Shown here piece by piece: positions 23,893-32,371 of a stretch of DNA of 42,970 bases. Positions within the stretch are counted from its first letter, which is position 1. Each line of letters begins with the position of its first letter. This DNA is from B8-G4 sp033720735 (GTDB lineage Bacteria; Bacteroidota; Bacteroidia; Chitinophagales; Saprospiraceae): contig JAWWBX010000004.1 of the NCBI GenBank assembly GCA_033720735.1, positions 1 through 42,970 of the forward strand, given 5' to 3'. The notes below the pieces were generated by a model. The model saw only the letters and a program-made list of their open reading frames with translations, was not told the origin of the DNA and did no database searches. Both the position numbers and the translations under genes were made by a program.

Positions 23893-24591
23893 TCAAGCCA
23901 GGGAGAGGGCAATGTGCATCATGTCGGTAAATGATTGCTCGCGTTCTTCCGCCGAAGCGGCCTCTCCGGTAAGGATATTGTCACTGACAGTCACCACCGA
24001 CAGAGCCCGGGCTCCGAAGCGCGCTGCCAGCGTATAGAGCATTTTCGTTTCCATCTCCACGGCAAGCACACCGTGCTGTGTCCACTTGTCCCAGCGGTGG
24101 GGGTCACCGTCATAGAAAATGTCCGTGCTGAAGATCGATCCCTGCAAGGTCGGGATGCCCAGGTCTTGTGCCGTCTGATACGCCTTCATCAACAGCGAGA
24201 AATCAGCCGTTGCGGCAAAGTCCTTACCTCCAAAGAAAAGCTGGTTGACGTTCGAATCGCCCGAGGCACTCATGGCCAGAATGACCTGGCCGATCTTGAG
24301 TTTCTGTTGGATGGCGCCACAAGTCCCGACACGCACCAACTGTTTGACTCCGTACTCATTGAGCAATTCGTTGACATAGATGCCGAGGCTGGGCATCCCC
24401 ATCCCCGAGCCCTGGATTGAGACACGTTGCCCCTGGTAAGTACCGGTGTAACCAAACATGCCGCGCACCCGGTTGTAGCACTCGGCATCTTCGAGCAGGG
24501 TTTCGGCCACGTGCCTTGCCCGCAGCGGATCTCCGGGCAACAACACGGTCTCCGCAATCTGGCCCGGTTTCGCTTCTAGATGTAAACTCAT
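23893..24591 (-). CDS. deoD: Purine nucleoside phosphorylase, DeoD type
   Basis: DeoD phosphorolyses purine (deoxy)ribonucleosides to the free base and (deoxy)ribose-1-phosphate. From MSLHLEAKPGQIAETVLLPGD at 24591 the protein has 232 residues, the usual size for the hexameric bacterial type. Landmarks are GDPLRARHVAETLLEDA, NRVRGMFGYTGTYQG, the phosphate-site RVGTCGA, the substrate-binding VEMETKMLY, and a catalytic Asp in TVSDNI. The frame runs on upstream to 24678, but the extra residues do not match the family. It diverges from a second nucleoside phosphorylase gene (126 bp between starts) and converges on ALDH16, so it belongs to the same deoxynucleoside pathway. Confidence 0.96.
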   Translation of the reverse strand: MSLHLEAKPGQIAETVLLPGDPLRARHVAETLLEDAECYNRVRGMFGYTGTYQGQRVSIQGSGMGMPSLGIYVNELLNEYGVKQLVRVGTCGAIQQKLKIGQVILAMSASGDSNVNQLFFGGKDFAATADFSLLMKAYQTAQDLGIPTLQGSIFSTDIFYDGDPHRWDKWTQHGVLAVEMETKMLYTLAARFGARALSVVTVSDNILTGEAASAEEREQSFTDMMHIALSLA

Positions 24592-24717
24592 GGATGACGT
24601 TGCAGTCGTTCGCTCCTCTTGCTGCAAGAATGTTACCAAATCGCCCAACAAACGGAAAATGGACCGAAAATTGCACACTATGTCCGGAAGTCAGACTGTC
24701 CACTACAGCACAGATCC

Positions 24718-25599
24718 ATGCCTGCACCACTATCACCATCCGAACTGATCGTCAATCCGGATGGCAGCATCTACCATCTGAATCTGCGACCGGAGCAGAT
24801 CGCACCAACGGTCATATTGGTGGGCGACATGGGGCGCGTAGCGCGCATCAGCCGGCATTTTGATCACATCGAGCACATCGTTCAACGACGGGAATTCCTC
24901 ACCCATACCGGCACCTGCGGTGGCATACCGGTTTCCGTGCTTTCGACCGGGATCGGCACCGACAATATCGATATCGTCATCAACGAACTGGATGCCGCTG
25001 TCAATATCGATCTGCGTACCAGGGAGATCCGTGCGCACCGCAAGTCACTCAATCTCATTCGCATTGGAACCTCCGGGGCTCTGCAGCCAGACATTCCGGT
25101 GGGCACACCGGTCGTCTCAGAGTACGGGCTGGGATTCGATGGCCTGCTTTATTACTACGACTTCGACTACTCCCAAGACGAGCTCGAAACAATGCGCGCC
25201 TTTGGCGAACAGGTAAAGTGGCCCGAGGCGCTTGCCAAACCCTACCTGGTGCGGTGTGCACCGGAGCTGATGTCGGTGATCGGCAGGGACATGCCCAGCG
25301 GGATCACGGCGACGGCGACAGGTTTTTACGGGCCGCAGGGGCGGAGGCTCTACCTGACGCCCCGGGATACTACGCTCAATCAGCAGCTCACCGATTTTCG
25401 CCATGGTCGTCTGCGGGTGATGAACTATGAAATGGAAACCTCGGCGCTCTACGGTCTGGGGCGTCTTATGGGGCATCGCTGCCTGACATGTTGTGCCGTC
25501 ATCGCCAACCGCATTCGGCAGGAGTACAGCCAAGATCCCAAGGTGGTTGTTGATCAGCTGATCGAAGTCGTCCTCGACAGGCTGAAAGATCTGCACTGA
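24718..25599 (+). CDS. Nucleoside phosphorylase, uridine-phosphorylase-like
   Basis: The 293-residue protein belongs to the PNP/UDP phosphorylase superfamily. It shows ILVGDMGRVARISRHFD, the phosphate-binding IRIGTSGAL, SVLSTGIGTDNIDIVINEL, and NYEMETSALYGLG, where the Glu-Met-Glu binds ribose. It is longer than DeoD (232) and UdP (about 250) because of an insertion around 140-190 (YYYDFDYSQDELETM). The closest relatives are uridine phosphorylase-like enzymes common in Bacteroidota; pyrimidine (deoxy)nucleosides are the probable substrates, but base preference cannot be read. ATG 24718 is preferred to the upstream in-frame ATG at 24619, which would overlap the start of divergent deoD. Confidence 0.9.
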   Translation: MPAPLSPSELIVNPDGSIYHLNLRPEQIAPTVILVGDMGRVARISRHFDHIEHIVQRREFLTHTGTCGGIPVSVLSTGIGTDNIDIVINELDAAVNIDLRTREIRAHRKSLNLIRIGTSGALQPDIPVGTPVVSEYGLGFDGLLYYYDFDYSQDELETMRAFGEQVKWPEALAKPYLVRCAPELMSVIGRDMPSGITATATGFYGPQGRRLYLTPRDTTLNQQLTDFRHGRLRVMNYEMETSALYGLGRLMGHRCLTCCAVIANRIRQEYSQDPKVVVDQLIEVVLDRLKDLH

Positions 25600-25737
25600 G
25601 CAGGAAAGAGCCATGGCCGCCAGCCACGCAGGTACTGATCACAGATCAGCTGTCGGTGTGCCCCATCTCTTGGTCAGGACCCTCCACGTGTCGTGCTTTG
25701 GTCTTTGGTTTACGTCCGTCCTGTGTATTTTGCGCGC

Positions 25738-25914
25738 ATGAAAGAACGCCGACGCCGCGGCTGGTTGCTGATCATTATGGGGGTGATCATGTTGATGACG
25801 CATTTCCTGCAACTCGACAGGGTGTTCATCCTGGGTGGCGTTCTTTTCGTGGCGCTGGGCTGTGCTGAGCTGTTTGGCAACAACCGGTACCGGCGCAAAT
25901 ACCGCAGCAAATGA
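25738..25914 (+). CDS. Small two-helix membrane protein, unknown
   Basis: This 58-residue protein starts MKERRRRGW, followed by two hydrophobic segments (WLLIIMGVIMLMTHF at about 9-23 and VFILGGVLFVALGCAELFG at about 29-47) and a basic end (RYRRKYRSK). The positive-inside rule predicts a hairpin with both ends in the cytosol. I do not recognise a family. Its TGA overlaps the ATG of the pentaheme cytochrome gene by 4 bp (ATGA), so the two are translationally coupled and probably functionally linked. Just upstream, TTTG (25704-25707) and TATTTTG (25726-25732) are 18 bp apart, a promoter-like pair that would give a very short leader. Confidence 0.65.
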   Translation: MKERRRRGWLLIIMGVIMLMTHFLQLDRVFILGGVLFVALGCAELFGNNRYRRKYRSK

Positions 25915-27887
25915 AAACGCCGCGACGCGTTCCACAGACCACCGTCACCGCTCTGCTCGTGCTCGGAGCATGCCTCCTGCTGGCCATGAGCCCTTTGCGC
26001 AACCGTAATCACGACCGGTTTTACAGCGCCGAAGCGTTGCACGCCTATCTGGCAAACAGCCCTTTTCTACCCACCCTGGAAGACGTCAGCTACTTCGCAG
26101 ATGACAGCGTTTGCGGCGGATGTCACGGATTCGACCCGATCGCTTTCAGCATGGTAGACGATGACGGCCGCGACGTCAATGTCTACGATGACTGGCGTAC
26201 CTCGATGATGGCCAACTCGGCGAAAGATCCGTTCTGGCGCGCCAAAGTGAGTCAGGAGATCGCGGTCAACCCCGGTCATAGCCTGGAACTACAGACCAAG
26301 TGCACGTCGTGTCATGCACCGCAGGGACATTTTACGGCGATGGCACAGGGCGCCACCCACTACACCATTGCGGAGATGCTTGCCGATTCGGTCGCCCTCG
26401 ACGGCGTCTCGTGTGGCGCCTGTCACAGCACCAGCCTGCAGCACCTGGGCAATCGCTTTTCCGGCGAGATGTATTTTGACACCAACCGGGTCATCTACGG
26501 ACCCTATACTGAGCCATTCGCCGCCCCGATGACGGACTTCGTCGGCTTTGAGCCGGTGTACAGCCCCCACATCCATGATGCCGGCATCTGCGCATCATGC
26601 CATACCCTGATCACCGCATCGGTTGACCTGGACGGCAATCCGACGGGGACCGAATTTATCGAGCAGGCCACCTACCACGAATGGCTCAACAGCGACTTTG
26701 CGGACGACGGGCTGACCCCCGTGACGTGTCAGGGGTGCCACATGCCGCAGTTGGCTGATTCAATTGTGATCTCCTCCCAGTATTTGTTCCTCAAAGGACG
26801 CAGCCCGTATGGCTTGCACGACCTTGTCGGCGGCAACACGATGATGCTGCAATTGATGAAAAACAACAAGGAAGCACTGGGGATCCGCGCTCCAGACTCG
26901 CTGTTTGACGAAACCATTGCCAAAACATTTGACATGCTTCGGCAGCAGACGCTCGATCTGAGCCTCGACTTTACCGGGCAGGACGGGGACACTGCATACT
27001 TCGACGTGGCGCTCTTCAACAAGTCCGGCCATAAATTCCCTTCCGGCTACCCGTCACGCAGGGCGTTCATCGAGCTTTGGGCCACCACCGAAACCGGAGA
27101 TACCCTCTTCCACAGCGGAAGCCTGGGCACGGATTTCGAAATTACCGGACAGGATGATGCGATAGAACCTCATCACCGCACGATCCGATCACAGGACGCC
27201 GTGCAGATCTACGAAATGGTGCCGGCCGATGTCAACGGTGCGTTTACAACGATCCTCGAACGCGCCTTCATGACGCTCAAAGACAACCGCCTGCCCCCCC
27301 GTGGCTTTACCACCGGCCATCCGACGTATGACACCACCCGGATCTACGGTGCAGCCCTCAACGATCCGGACTTCAACCATAACGGGAGTGAAGGATCGGG
27401 CTCAGACGTAGTTGGCTATCACATCCCCGTGCATGATTATGAAGGCATGTTGCAGGTGACTGCACGCGTGCACTATCAGTCATTGCCCCCAAAGTGGATG
27501 GCGCCATTGTTTGCCATGAGCACTCCTGAGATCGAGACGTTTCGTAGCATGTACGACCAGGCAGATTTGTCGACCGTGATCATCGCAGAACAGCGCCTGG
27601 ACAGCATTGCCATATCACCCCCAACCTCCGTGCAAGCTCATCTGCGGCCTGAGGTATTGTCGGTCTATCCCAATCCCGTTCGGGACGGCGTTCTGTACAT
27701 CGCCAATCCGACGGGAGCGCCTGTTTCGCGCATCCGGATCCATGATGCCAGCGGACGATTGACAAATACCTTCCAGGGTTTTCAACCAGCGGTGCGTCTT
27801 CCTGACGATCCCCAACTGTATTTTGTGATCATCGAGACAGAAGACGGTACTGTTGCGCACAGGGTCGTGCGCTTGCCTCAGCAGTGA
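25911..27887 (+). CDS. Pentaheme c-type cytochrome with T9SS sorting domain
   Basis: The 658-residue protein has an N-terminal signal/anchor (about 10-27) and five CXXCH heme sites: CGGCH 68-72, CTSCH 131-135, CGACH 168-172, CASCH 227-231 and CQGCH 273-277. After the cytochrome half comes a beta-rich region (about 350-580, including KSGHKFPSGYPSRRAF). A type IX secretion C-terminal sorting domain (about 585-658) opens VLSVYPNPVRDG and ends with IIETEDGTVAHRVVRL. This combination predicts heme attachment in the periplasm, then export to the cell surface, where it could carry electrons. It overlaps the small membrane-protein gene by 4 bp. The exact redox role is unknown; the motifs and sorting domain are clear. 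Confidence 0.88.
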   Translation: MKTPRRVPQTTVTALLVLGACLLLAMSPLRNRNHDRFYSAEALHAYLANSPFLPTLEDVSYFADDSVCGGCHGFDPIAFSMVDDDGRDVNVYDDWRTSMMANSAKDPFWRAKVSQEIAVNPGHSLELQTKCTSCHAPQGHFTAMAQGATHYTIAEMLADSVALDGVSCGACHSTSLQHLGNRFSGEMYFDTNRVIYGPYTEPFAAPMTDFVGFEPVYSPHIHDAGICASCHTLITASVDLDGNPTGTEFIEQATYHEWLNSDFADDGLTPVTCQGCHMPQLADSIVISSQYLFLKGRSPYGLHDLVGGNTMMLQLMKNNKEALGIRAPDSLFDETIAKTFDMLRQQTLDLSLDFTGQDGDTAYFDVALFNKSGHKFPSGYPSRRAFIELWATTETGDTLFHSGSLGTDFEITGQDDAIEPHHRTIRSQDAVQIYEMVPADVNGAFTTILERAFMTLKDNRLPPRGFTTGHPTYDTTRIYGAALNDPDFNHNGSEGSGSDVVGYHIPVHDYEGMLQVTARVHYQSLPPKWMAPLFAMSTPEIETFRSMYDQADLSTVIIAEQRLDSIAISPPTSVQAHLRPEVLSVYPNPVRDGVLYIANPTGAPVSRIRIHDASGRLTNTFQGFQPAVRLPDDPQLYFVIIETEDGTVAHRVVRLPQQ

Positions 27888-27894
27888 CCTGATG

Positions 27895-29607
27895 CTATTG
27901 CTTGCGTTCTCCCGTCAACTCCTGTCCTCCCTGAAACAGGGTCAGGCTGGCCGTCTTTCCGTCCGGGTCGCGATTGAACCTGATTTGGGCATTGACCACT
28001 TTCAGGTAGTAGTCGACCTCCGTGGTTGGATAGATCTCCACCCGCGGCTGTCCCGTCGCCTGAATCGACAGCTGCGTTCCCTGACGGGTCACTTCGATAT
28101 CAAAACCGGGCATGAGCGTGTAAACACCGACATGTCGCTCCAGGATCTCCGCCGGCACGTCGGCGTCGGCTACCTCCACCTCAACTCCGAGCTTCTTCAG
28201 CACATCGATCCCGCCGGTATTGCCGGGATTGAGCTCCACTGACTTGCGATAGTTCTCAATGGCCAGCTCGGTTTGCCCGTCCTCCAGCAGTGCTTCGCCA
28301 TAGCTGTCGTAGGTATTGAAGGCATCAGGATACAATTCGGTGTTCAATTTGAATACGGCCAGGGCTTCCTGCAACTGCCGCGCTCCGAGATAGGAATACC
28401 CAAGCGAATTGATCTCCATTTCATCAAAATGGTAGTTGTCGCGCTCGTTGGCCCAGACGTCCTTGACAGCCTGAACGGCCTCTTCTGTGCCGTTCTCGTC
28501 GATCAAGGTGCGCAGCATGGTCGTGACCGGTCGTTTGACTGGAGACAGCTCCGCTGCCGGATCAAGCATGCGCAGCCCAATATCACCTGCTGCCGACGTC
28601 GAATTGGTGAACACGACGACCCCTTTTTTCGTCTCCCGGACAAAGCCGGCGAAGGTCAGATACCCGCCCGTTCCGCCGGTGTGCGTGATGATGTCTCCTT
28701 CCGAGCCCTCCAGGATATGCCATCCCAGGCCGACGCGCACATCGCCGCGCTTGTTGTGGCGTGTCTGCTGCGTGGCGGCCATGGCGGAGTGCAGGGGTGT
28801 CTCGATGAGGCCGAGTTGTGCGCCGAGATAGATGAGCATGTCGTGCACCGAGCTTCTGATCGCTCCTGCGCCGGCCAGGGCGGGAATATCCCAGTTCTCG
28901 ACCTGTCTGCCATTGCTGTGCGGCAAGGCAAGGTTGTTCCGCATCCGGTCCGTCAGGGTGATCCTTGTTTCAGCCATGCCCAGCGGATCGGCAATGGCAT
29001 CGATCATCAGCTGCTCATAGGACTTGCCCGTTTTGAGCTCCAAAATGTGCCCGAGCAGGCCCTGCGCGAGATTGGAATATTCGTACTCTGCCCCGGGATC
29101 CCGGCGCAGGTTGTGCCCCGAGACGAAGTCATACATCTGCTGGACGGTATAGTCCGCATAAGGATTCAGGGGATTGGCCGGTGTAAAATTGCCAGGCATG
29201 CGCGGAAGTCCGGAGGTGTGATCGGACAGCTGTGCCAGTGTCATTGCCTGGCCATTGCGTTGTGGCACACGCACCTCTTTGGGCAGGTGCATGGACACCG
29301 GGTCATCCAGCCGAACGATGCCTTGCTCCACGAGATGCATGAGCAGAGCTGCCGTAAACGTCTTCGTAATAGATCCGATCTCGTAGATCGTATGCTTGTC
29401 TACTGCCTCACCGCCCGGCGTCTTGCTCCCGAACATGAAAAAATGCGAACCATATTCATCGATAAGCCCGATCGCAATGCTGGGATTGATACCATACGCA
29501 ATGCGCCGTTCGATGCTTTCAACGATGTCCGGTGGCAGGGTCGCCTGACCGATGCTGGCTGTTGATGCCCAACAGGTGAGCAGAAGGGAAATGACAAATC
29601 GCTGCAT
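27895..29607 (-). CDS. Exported serine hydrolase (beta-lactamase class C fold) with TPR
   Basis: The 570-residue protein has a signal peptide (VISLLLTCWASTASIGQ) and a class C beta-lactamase/DD-peptidase-like domain (about 25-350). Catalytic Ser79 and Lys82 lie in GSITKTF, Tyr177-Ser178-Asn179 in EYSNL, and a HTGGTGG third motif follows. After it, about 390-480 contains TPR-like helices (ALAVFKLNTELYPDAFNTYDSYGEALL, ELAIENYRKSVELNP). A C-terminal beta domain (about 490-570) completes it, an arrangement common in Bacteroidota. Substrates of this family range from beta-lactams to D-amino-acid peptides and esters, so no specific reaction is claimed. It is divergent from the NRAMP-like gene with only 44 bp between starts. 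Confidence 0.9.
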   Translation of the reverse strand: MQRFVISLLLTCWASTASIGQATLPPDIVESIERRIAYGINPSIAIGLIDEYGSHFFMFGSKTPGGEAVDKHTIYEIGSITKTFTAALLMHLVEQGIVRLDDPVSMHLPKEVRVPQRNGQAMTLAQLSDHTSGLPRMPGNFTPANPLNPYADYTVQQMYDFVSGHNLRRDPGAEYEYSNLAQGLLGHILELKTGKSYEQLMIDAIADPLGMAETRITLTDRMRNNLALPHSNGRQVENWDIPALAGAGAIRSSVHDMLIYLGAQLGLIETPLHSAMAATQQTRHNKRGDVRVGLGWHILEGSEGDIITHTGGTGGYLTFAGFVRETKKGVVVFTNSTSAAGDIGLRMLDPAAELSPVKRPVTTMLRTLIDENGTEEAVQAVKDVWANERDNYHFDEMEINSLGYSYLGARQLQEALAVFKLNTELYPDAFNTYDSYGEALLEDGQTELAIENYRKSVELNPGNTGGIDVLKKLGVEVEVADADVPAEILERHVGVYTLMPGFDIEVTRQGTQLSIQATGQPRVEIYPTTEVDYYLKVVNAQIRFNRDPDGKTASLTLFQGGQELTGERKQ

Positions 29608-29612
29608 TCTTA

Positions 29613-29620
29613 TAGATTTG
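29613..29620 (+). promoter_or_regulatory. Bacteroidota -7 element for the NRAMP-pxp operon (TAGATTTG)
   Basis: TAGATTTG is an exact TAnnTTTG match in the 44 bp between the serine hydrolase and NRAMP-like starts, ending 31 bp before the NRAMP-like ATG. Transcription of the whole NRAMP-pxpABC(-copA) run could begin here. No convincing -33 element is seen; it would lie inside the hydrolase coding region. Confidence 0.5.
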
Positions 29621-29651
29621 GTGGCATGAAGGTACGTTCGAGCGACGGATA

Positions 29652-30878
29652 ATGCGTTTCTTCCAGACTCTCCGCAACATTGGTCCGGGTGCCATGGTTG
29701 CTGCCGCCTTTATCGGGCCGGGCACCGTGACCACCGCCACCATTGCAGGTGCCAGCTTCGGCTACACGCTGCTTTGGGCTATTGTCTTCTCCATTCTGGC
29801 GACCCTCCTGCTGCAGGAAATGTCTGCCCGACTGGGGATCGTCAGCGGCATGGGCGTTGGGGATGCCGTAAGGAGGAAACTGCATGGCAAAGTGTCTTTC
29901 ATCCTGGCCGCATGCCTGATCATTGCAGCCATCCTCATCGGCAACGCGGCGTACGAGGCCGGCAACATTACCGGGGCGGTACTCGGCTTCGAACAGTATG
30001 CCGAGCGGTTTGCAGAGTGGCCGGTCAATCCACTGGTGATGGCCATCGGCGTAGTGGCGTTTCTGCTTTTGTTCAGCGGCACCTTCAGATTGATCGAGCG
30101 GTCGCTGATCCTGATGGTAAGTGTCATGGGTGTCGTGTTTCTGGTGTCAGCATTCCTGCTCAAGCCTGATCTCGGCGAGGTCATTGCGCATATGTTCATT
30201 CCACAGCTTCCGGATGATGCCCTGCTGGCCGTCATTGGCCTGATTGGCACAACCGTCGTGCCCTACAACCTGTTTTTGCACGCCTCGTCGGTCCGGCATC
30301 GCTGGTCTGATCCGTCACAACTGCCAGCAGCCCGCTGGGACACCATCTTGTCGGTCGTCCTGGGAGGGATCATCACCATGGCAATCCTGATCTGTGCCGC
30401 CGCTGCTTTCGATGGCAGCGCCCGGAGTGTGGACAGTGCGGCCGACCTGGCTGCACAGCTCACCCCCATTCTGGGTGACTGGTCGTTGGCATTCATTGCC
30501 ATCGGATTTCTCGCAGCAGGCCTTTCATCATCCGTTACCGCCCCATTGGCGGCGGCTTTTGCGACTTCGGAGATACTCGGATGGGGCAATGATCTGAGGG
30601 GCGGCAGGTTCCGGTTGATCTGGTTGTTCGTTCTGGTTTGCGGGATCGTGTTCTCATCACTTGGGTTACGTCCTACCAGCGTGATCCTCTTTGCGCAAGT
30701 CGCAAACGGACTGTTGCTCCCCGTCATTGCCATCTTTCTGCTGTGGATCATGAACGACCACGCCATCATGGGTGCACATCGCAACCGACCCTGGGCCAAC
30801 GCATTCGGTGTGATCGTCATCTGTGTCACCATCGGCCTGGGGCTACGCGGCATCCTGTCGGCAGCCGGTGTTCTCTAA
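29652..30878 (+). CDS. NRAMP-fold transporter lacking the metal-site motifs (YcsG-like)
   Basis: The 408-residue protein has about 11 membrane helices and the opening of NRAMP transporters (NIGPGAMVAAAFIGPGTVTTATIAGASFGY). Canonical metal-transporting NRAMPs carry DPGN in helix 1 and MPH in helix 6. Here the matching positions read GPGT (22-25) and VPY (203-205, in TTVVPYNLFLH). The Asp, Asn and Met that hold Mn2+ or Fe2+ are therefore gone, along with the helix-6 His. pxpA follows 18 bp later and pxpB/pxpC overlap in series. As I recall, B. subtilis ycsG, also NRAMP-like, sits in the equivalent ycsF-kipI-kipA operon. An organic substrate such as 5-oxoproline is therefore plausible; magnesium, as in NRMT proteins, is the main alternative. 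Confidence 0.85.
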   Translation: MRFFQTLRNIGPGAMVAAAFIGPGTVTTATIAGASFGYTLLWAIVFSILATLLLQEMSARLGIVSGMGVGDAVRRKLHGKVSFILAACLIIAAILIGNAAYEAGNITGAVLGFEQYAERFAEWPVNPLVMAIGVVAFLLLFSGTFRLIERSLILMVSVMGVVFLVSAFLLKPDLGEVIAHMFIPQLPDDALLAVIGLIGTTVVPYNLFLHASSVRHRWSDPSQLPAARWDTILSVVLGGIITMAILICAAAAFDGSARSVDSAADLAAQLTPILGDWSLAFIAIGFLAAGLSSSVTAPLAAAFATSEILGWGNDLRGGRFRLIWLFVLVCGIVFSSLGLRPTSVILFAQVANGLLLPVIAIFLLWIMNDHAIMGAHRNRPWANAFGVIVICVTIGLGLRGILSAAGVL

Positions 30879-30896
30879 ATGCGGTAATTTGAACGC

Positions 30897-31661
30897 ATGG
30901 TGCACATTGACATCAACTGTGATATGGGTGAAAGCTACGGCAGGTTTGAGCTGGGCGACGACGCTGCTATCTTTCCTTATATCACTTCCTGTAACGTCGC
31001 GTGCGGGATGCACGGCGGCGACCCGCTGACCATCGACCGAACGATTCGCAATGCCCTGACCCACGGAGTACAGATCGGCGCCCATCCCGCTTTTCCCGAC
31101 CTGATGGGATTCGGGCGGCGGACCATGCACCTCCCTGCCGACGAGCTGCAGGCGTTGGTCAAGTATCAGATCGCAGCGGTGAAAGGCATGACAGAAAGCG
31201 TGGGCGGCCGCCTTCGTTATGTCAAACCACACGGGGCACTGTACAACCTGGCTGCTGATGACCCGGATACATCCCGGGTGATCTTGCAGGCCATGCAGGA
31301 GATCGATGCAGAACTGACCCTGATGGGAATGGCCGGGAGCATTACCGAGCAGGTGGCGCGTGAGCATGGCGCATCCTTCGTAGCGGAAGCATTCGCTGAC
31401 CGTCGCTACACGGATACGGGCCGATTGGTCAGCCGGTCACAGGCTGGCGCCGTCATCAGCGATCCGGCCGAGGCGGTACAGCAGGTGATCAACATCGTGA
31501 CCCAGGCACATGTGGTCAGTCACAACGGGGTACAGGTCCCAGTTCACGCACAGACCATCTGTATCCACGGAGACAACCCTGCGGCGACGGCCATCCTTCA
31601 GGCCATCGATGCGGCGCTGGTCAAACACAATGTACTCAAGCAAGCATTTGCTGTTCAATGA
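30897..31661 (+). CDS. pxpA: 5-oxoprolinase subunit A (LamB/YcsF family)
   Basis: PxpA, with PxpB and PxpC, hydrolyses 5-oxoproline (pyroglutamate) to glutamate using ATP, a cytosolic metabolite-recovery reaction. The 254-residue protein starts VHIDINCDMGESYGRFELGDDAAIFPYITSCNVACGMHGGDP in split form, the LamB/YcsF signature. It also has IGAHPAFPDLMGFGRR, YVKPHGALYN and a C-terminal ICIHGDNP. The start is 18 bp after the NRAMP-like stop and the stop overlaps pxpB by 4 bp (ATGA). Free 5-oxoproline arises from glutamine cyclisation and glutathione turnover, so this operon probably salvages it. Confidence 0.95.
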   Translation: MVHIDINCDMGESYGRFELGDDAAIFPYITSCNVACGMHGGDPLTIDRTIRNALTHGVQIGAHPAFPDLMGFGRRTMHLPADELQALVKYQIAAVKGMTESVGGRLRYVKPHGALYNLAADDPDTSRVILQAMQEIDAELTLMGMAGSITEQVAREHGASFVAEAFADRRYTDTGRLVSRSQAGAVISDPAEAVQQVINIVTQAHVVSHNGVQVPVHAQTICIHGDNPAATAILQAIDAALVKHNVLKQAFAVQ

Positions 31662-32371
31662 AGATCGTTCCACTTGGCACCGAGGCACTGCTGGTTGATT
31701 TCGGACATGTCATCTCCCCAGCGGTGAATGGACTTGCCATCTCACTCGCTCGTCAGGTCGAGCAAGCTGATCTGCCGGGGGTGCGCTTCTGTGCACCGGC
31801 ATATGCTTCAGTGACAGTAGGGTTCGATCCACGCGTGACAACGTTTGACACCCTCGCACAGAAGGTAAAGTCCCTTGTTCCACTGGTCAGCGAGGTCGCC
31901 GGCGCCACAGAGCGACCAACCTGGCGCATCCCCGTTTGCTACCATGAGCGCTACGCACCTGATCTGTCGGATGTGCTTCAACATACCGGGCTTGAGTGGG
32001 AAGAGCTGATCGCCCTGCATTCCGGCAGGTCATACCGCGTTTACATGCTTGGTTTCCTGCCGGGATTCACCTACCTGGGCTCGGTGGACGCACGGCTGGT
32101 CATGCCACGCAAAGCACAGCCTCGCACCCGCGTGCCTGCTGGATCAGTCGGGATCGCCGGCGAACAAACGGGCATCTACCCCGTGCAGGCTCCAGGCGGA
32201 TGGCAACTGATTGGCCGCACTCCGGTCCGCACGTTCGATCCCGAAAGTAGCGAGCCGTTTCTGATCCAGCCTGGCGACCACGTACGTTTTGAACCGGTGG
32301 CGCCCTCTGAGTTCGAAGCACTGGCAAACGCCGTTGTCGCTGGCACCTACACCCTTGCGAGCGATGGCTGA
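31658..32371 (+). CDS. pxpB: 5-oxoprolinase subunit B (KipI family)
   Basis: The 237-residue protein is the KipI/AHS1 homologue that forms the B subunit of 5-oxoprolinase. Landmarks are an N-terminal IVPLGTEALLVDFGH, a central RVYMLGFLPGFTYLGSVD, RKAQPRTRVPAGSVGIAGEQTGIYP in split form, and PGGWQLIGRTP. In B. subtilis KipI was first described as an inhibitor of the sporulation kinase KinA, but enzyme function is the conserved role of the family. It overlaps pxpA by 4 bp and pxpC by 8 bp, showing tight translational coupling of the subunits. Confidence 0.95.
   Translation: MKIVPLGTEALLVDFGHVISPAVNGLAISLARQVEQADLPGVRFCAPAYASVTVGFDPRVTTFDTLAQKVKSLVPLVSEVAGATERPTWRIPVCYHERYAPDLSDVLQHTGLEWEELIALHSGRSYRVYMLGFLPGFTYLGSVDARLVMPRKAQPRTRVPAGSVGIAGEQTGIYPVQAPGGWQLIGRTPVRTFDPESSEPFLIQPGDHVRFEPVAPSEFEALANAVVAGTYTLASDG

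Noticed and set aside
25635..25649. CTGATC-ACA-GATCAG hairpin after the nucleoside phosphorylase
   Set aside because: It has six pairs and no following T-run, so it is too weak to call a terminator.
28273..29565. 430-residue plus-strand open frame opposite the serine hydrolase
   Set aside because: It covers the hydrolase in antisense, is rich in the residues expected from reversed codons, and has no recognisable motif.
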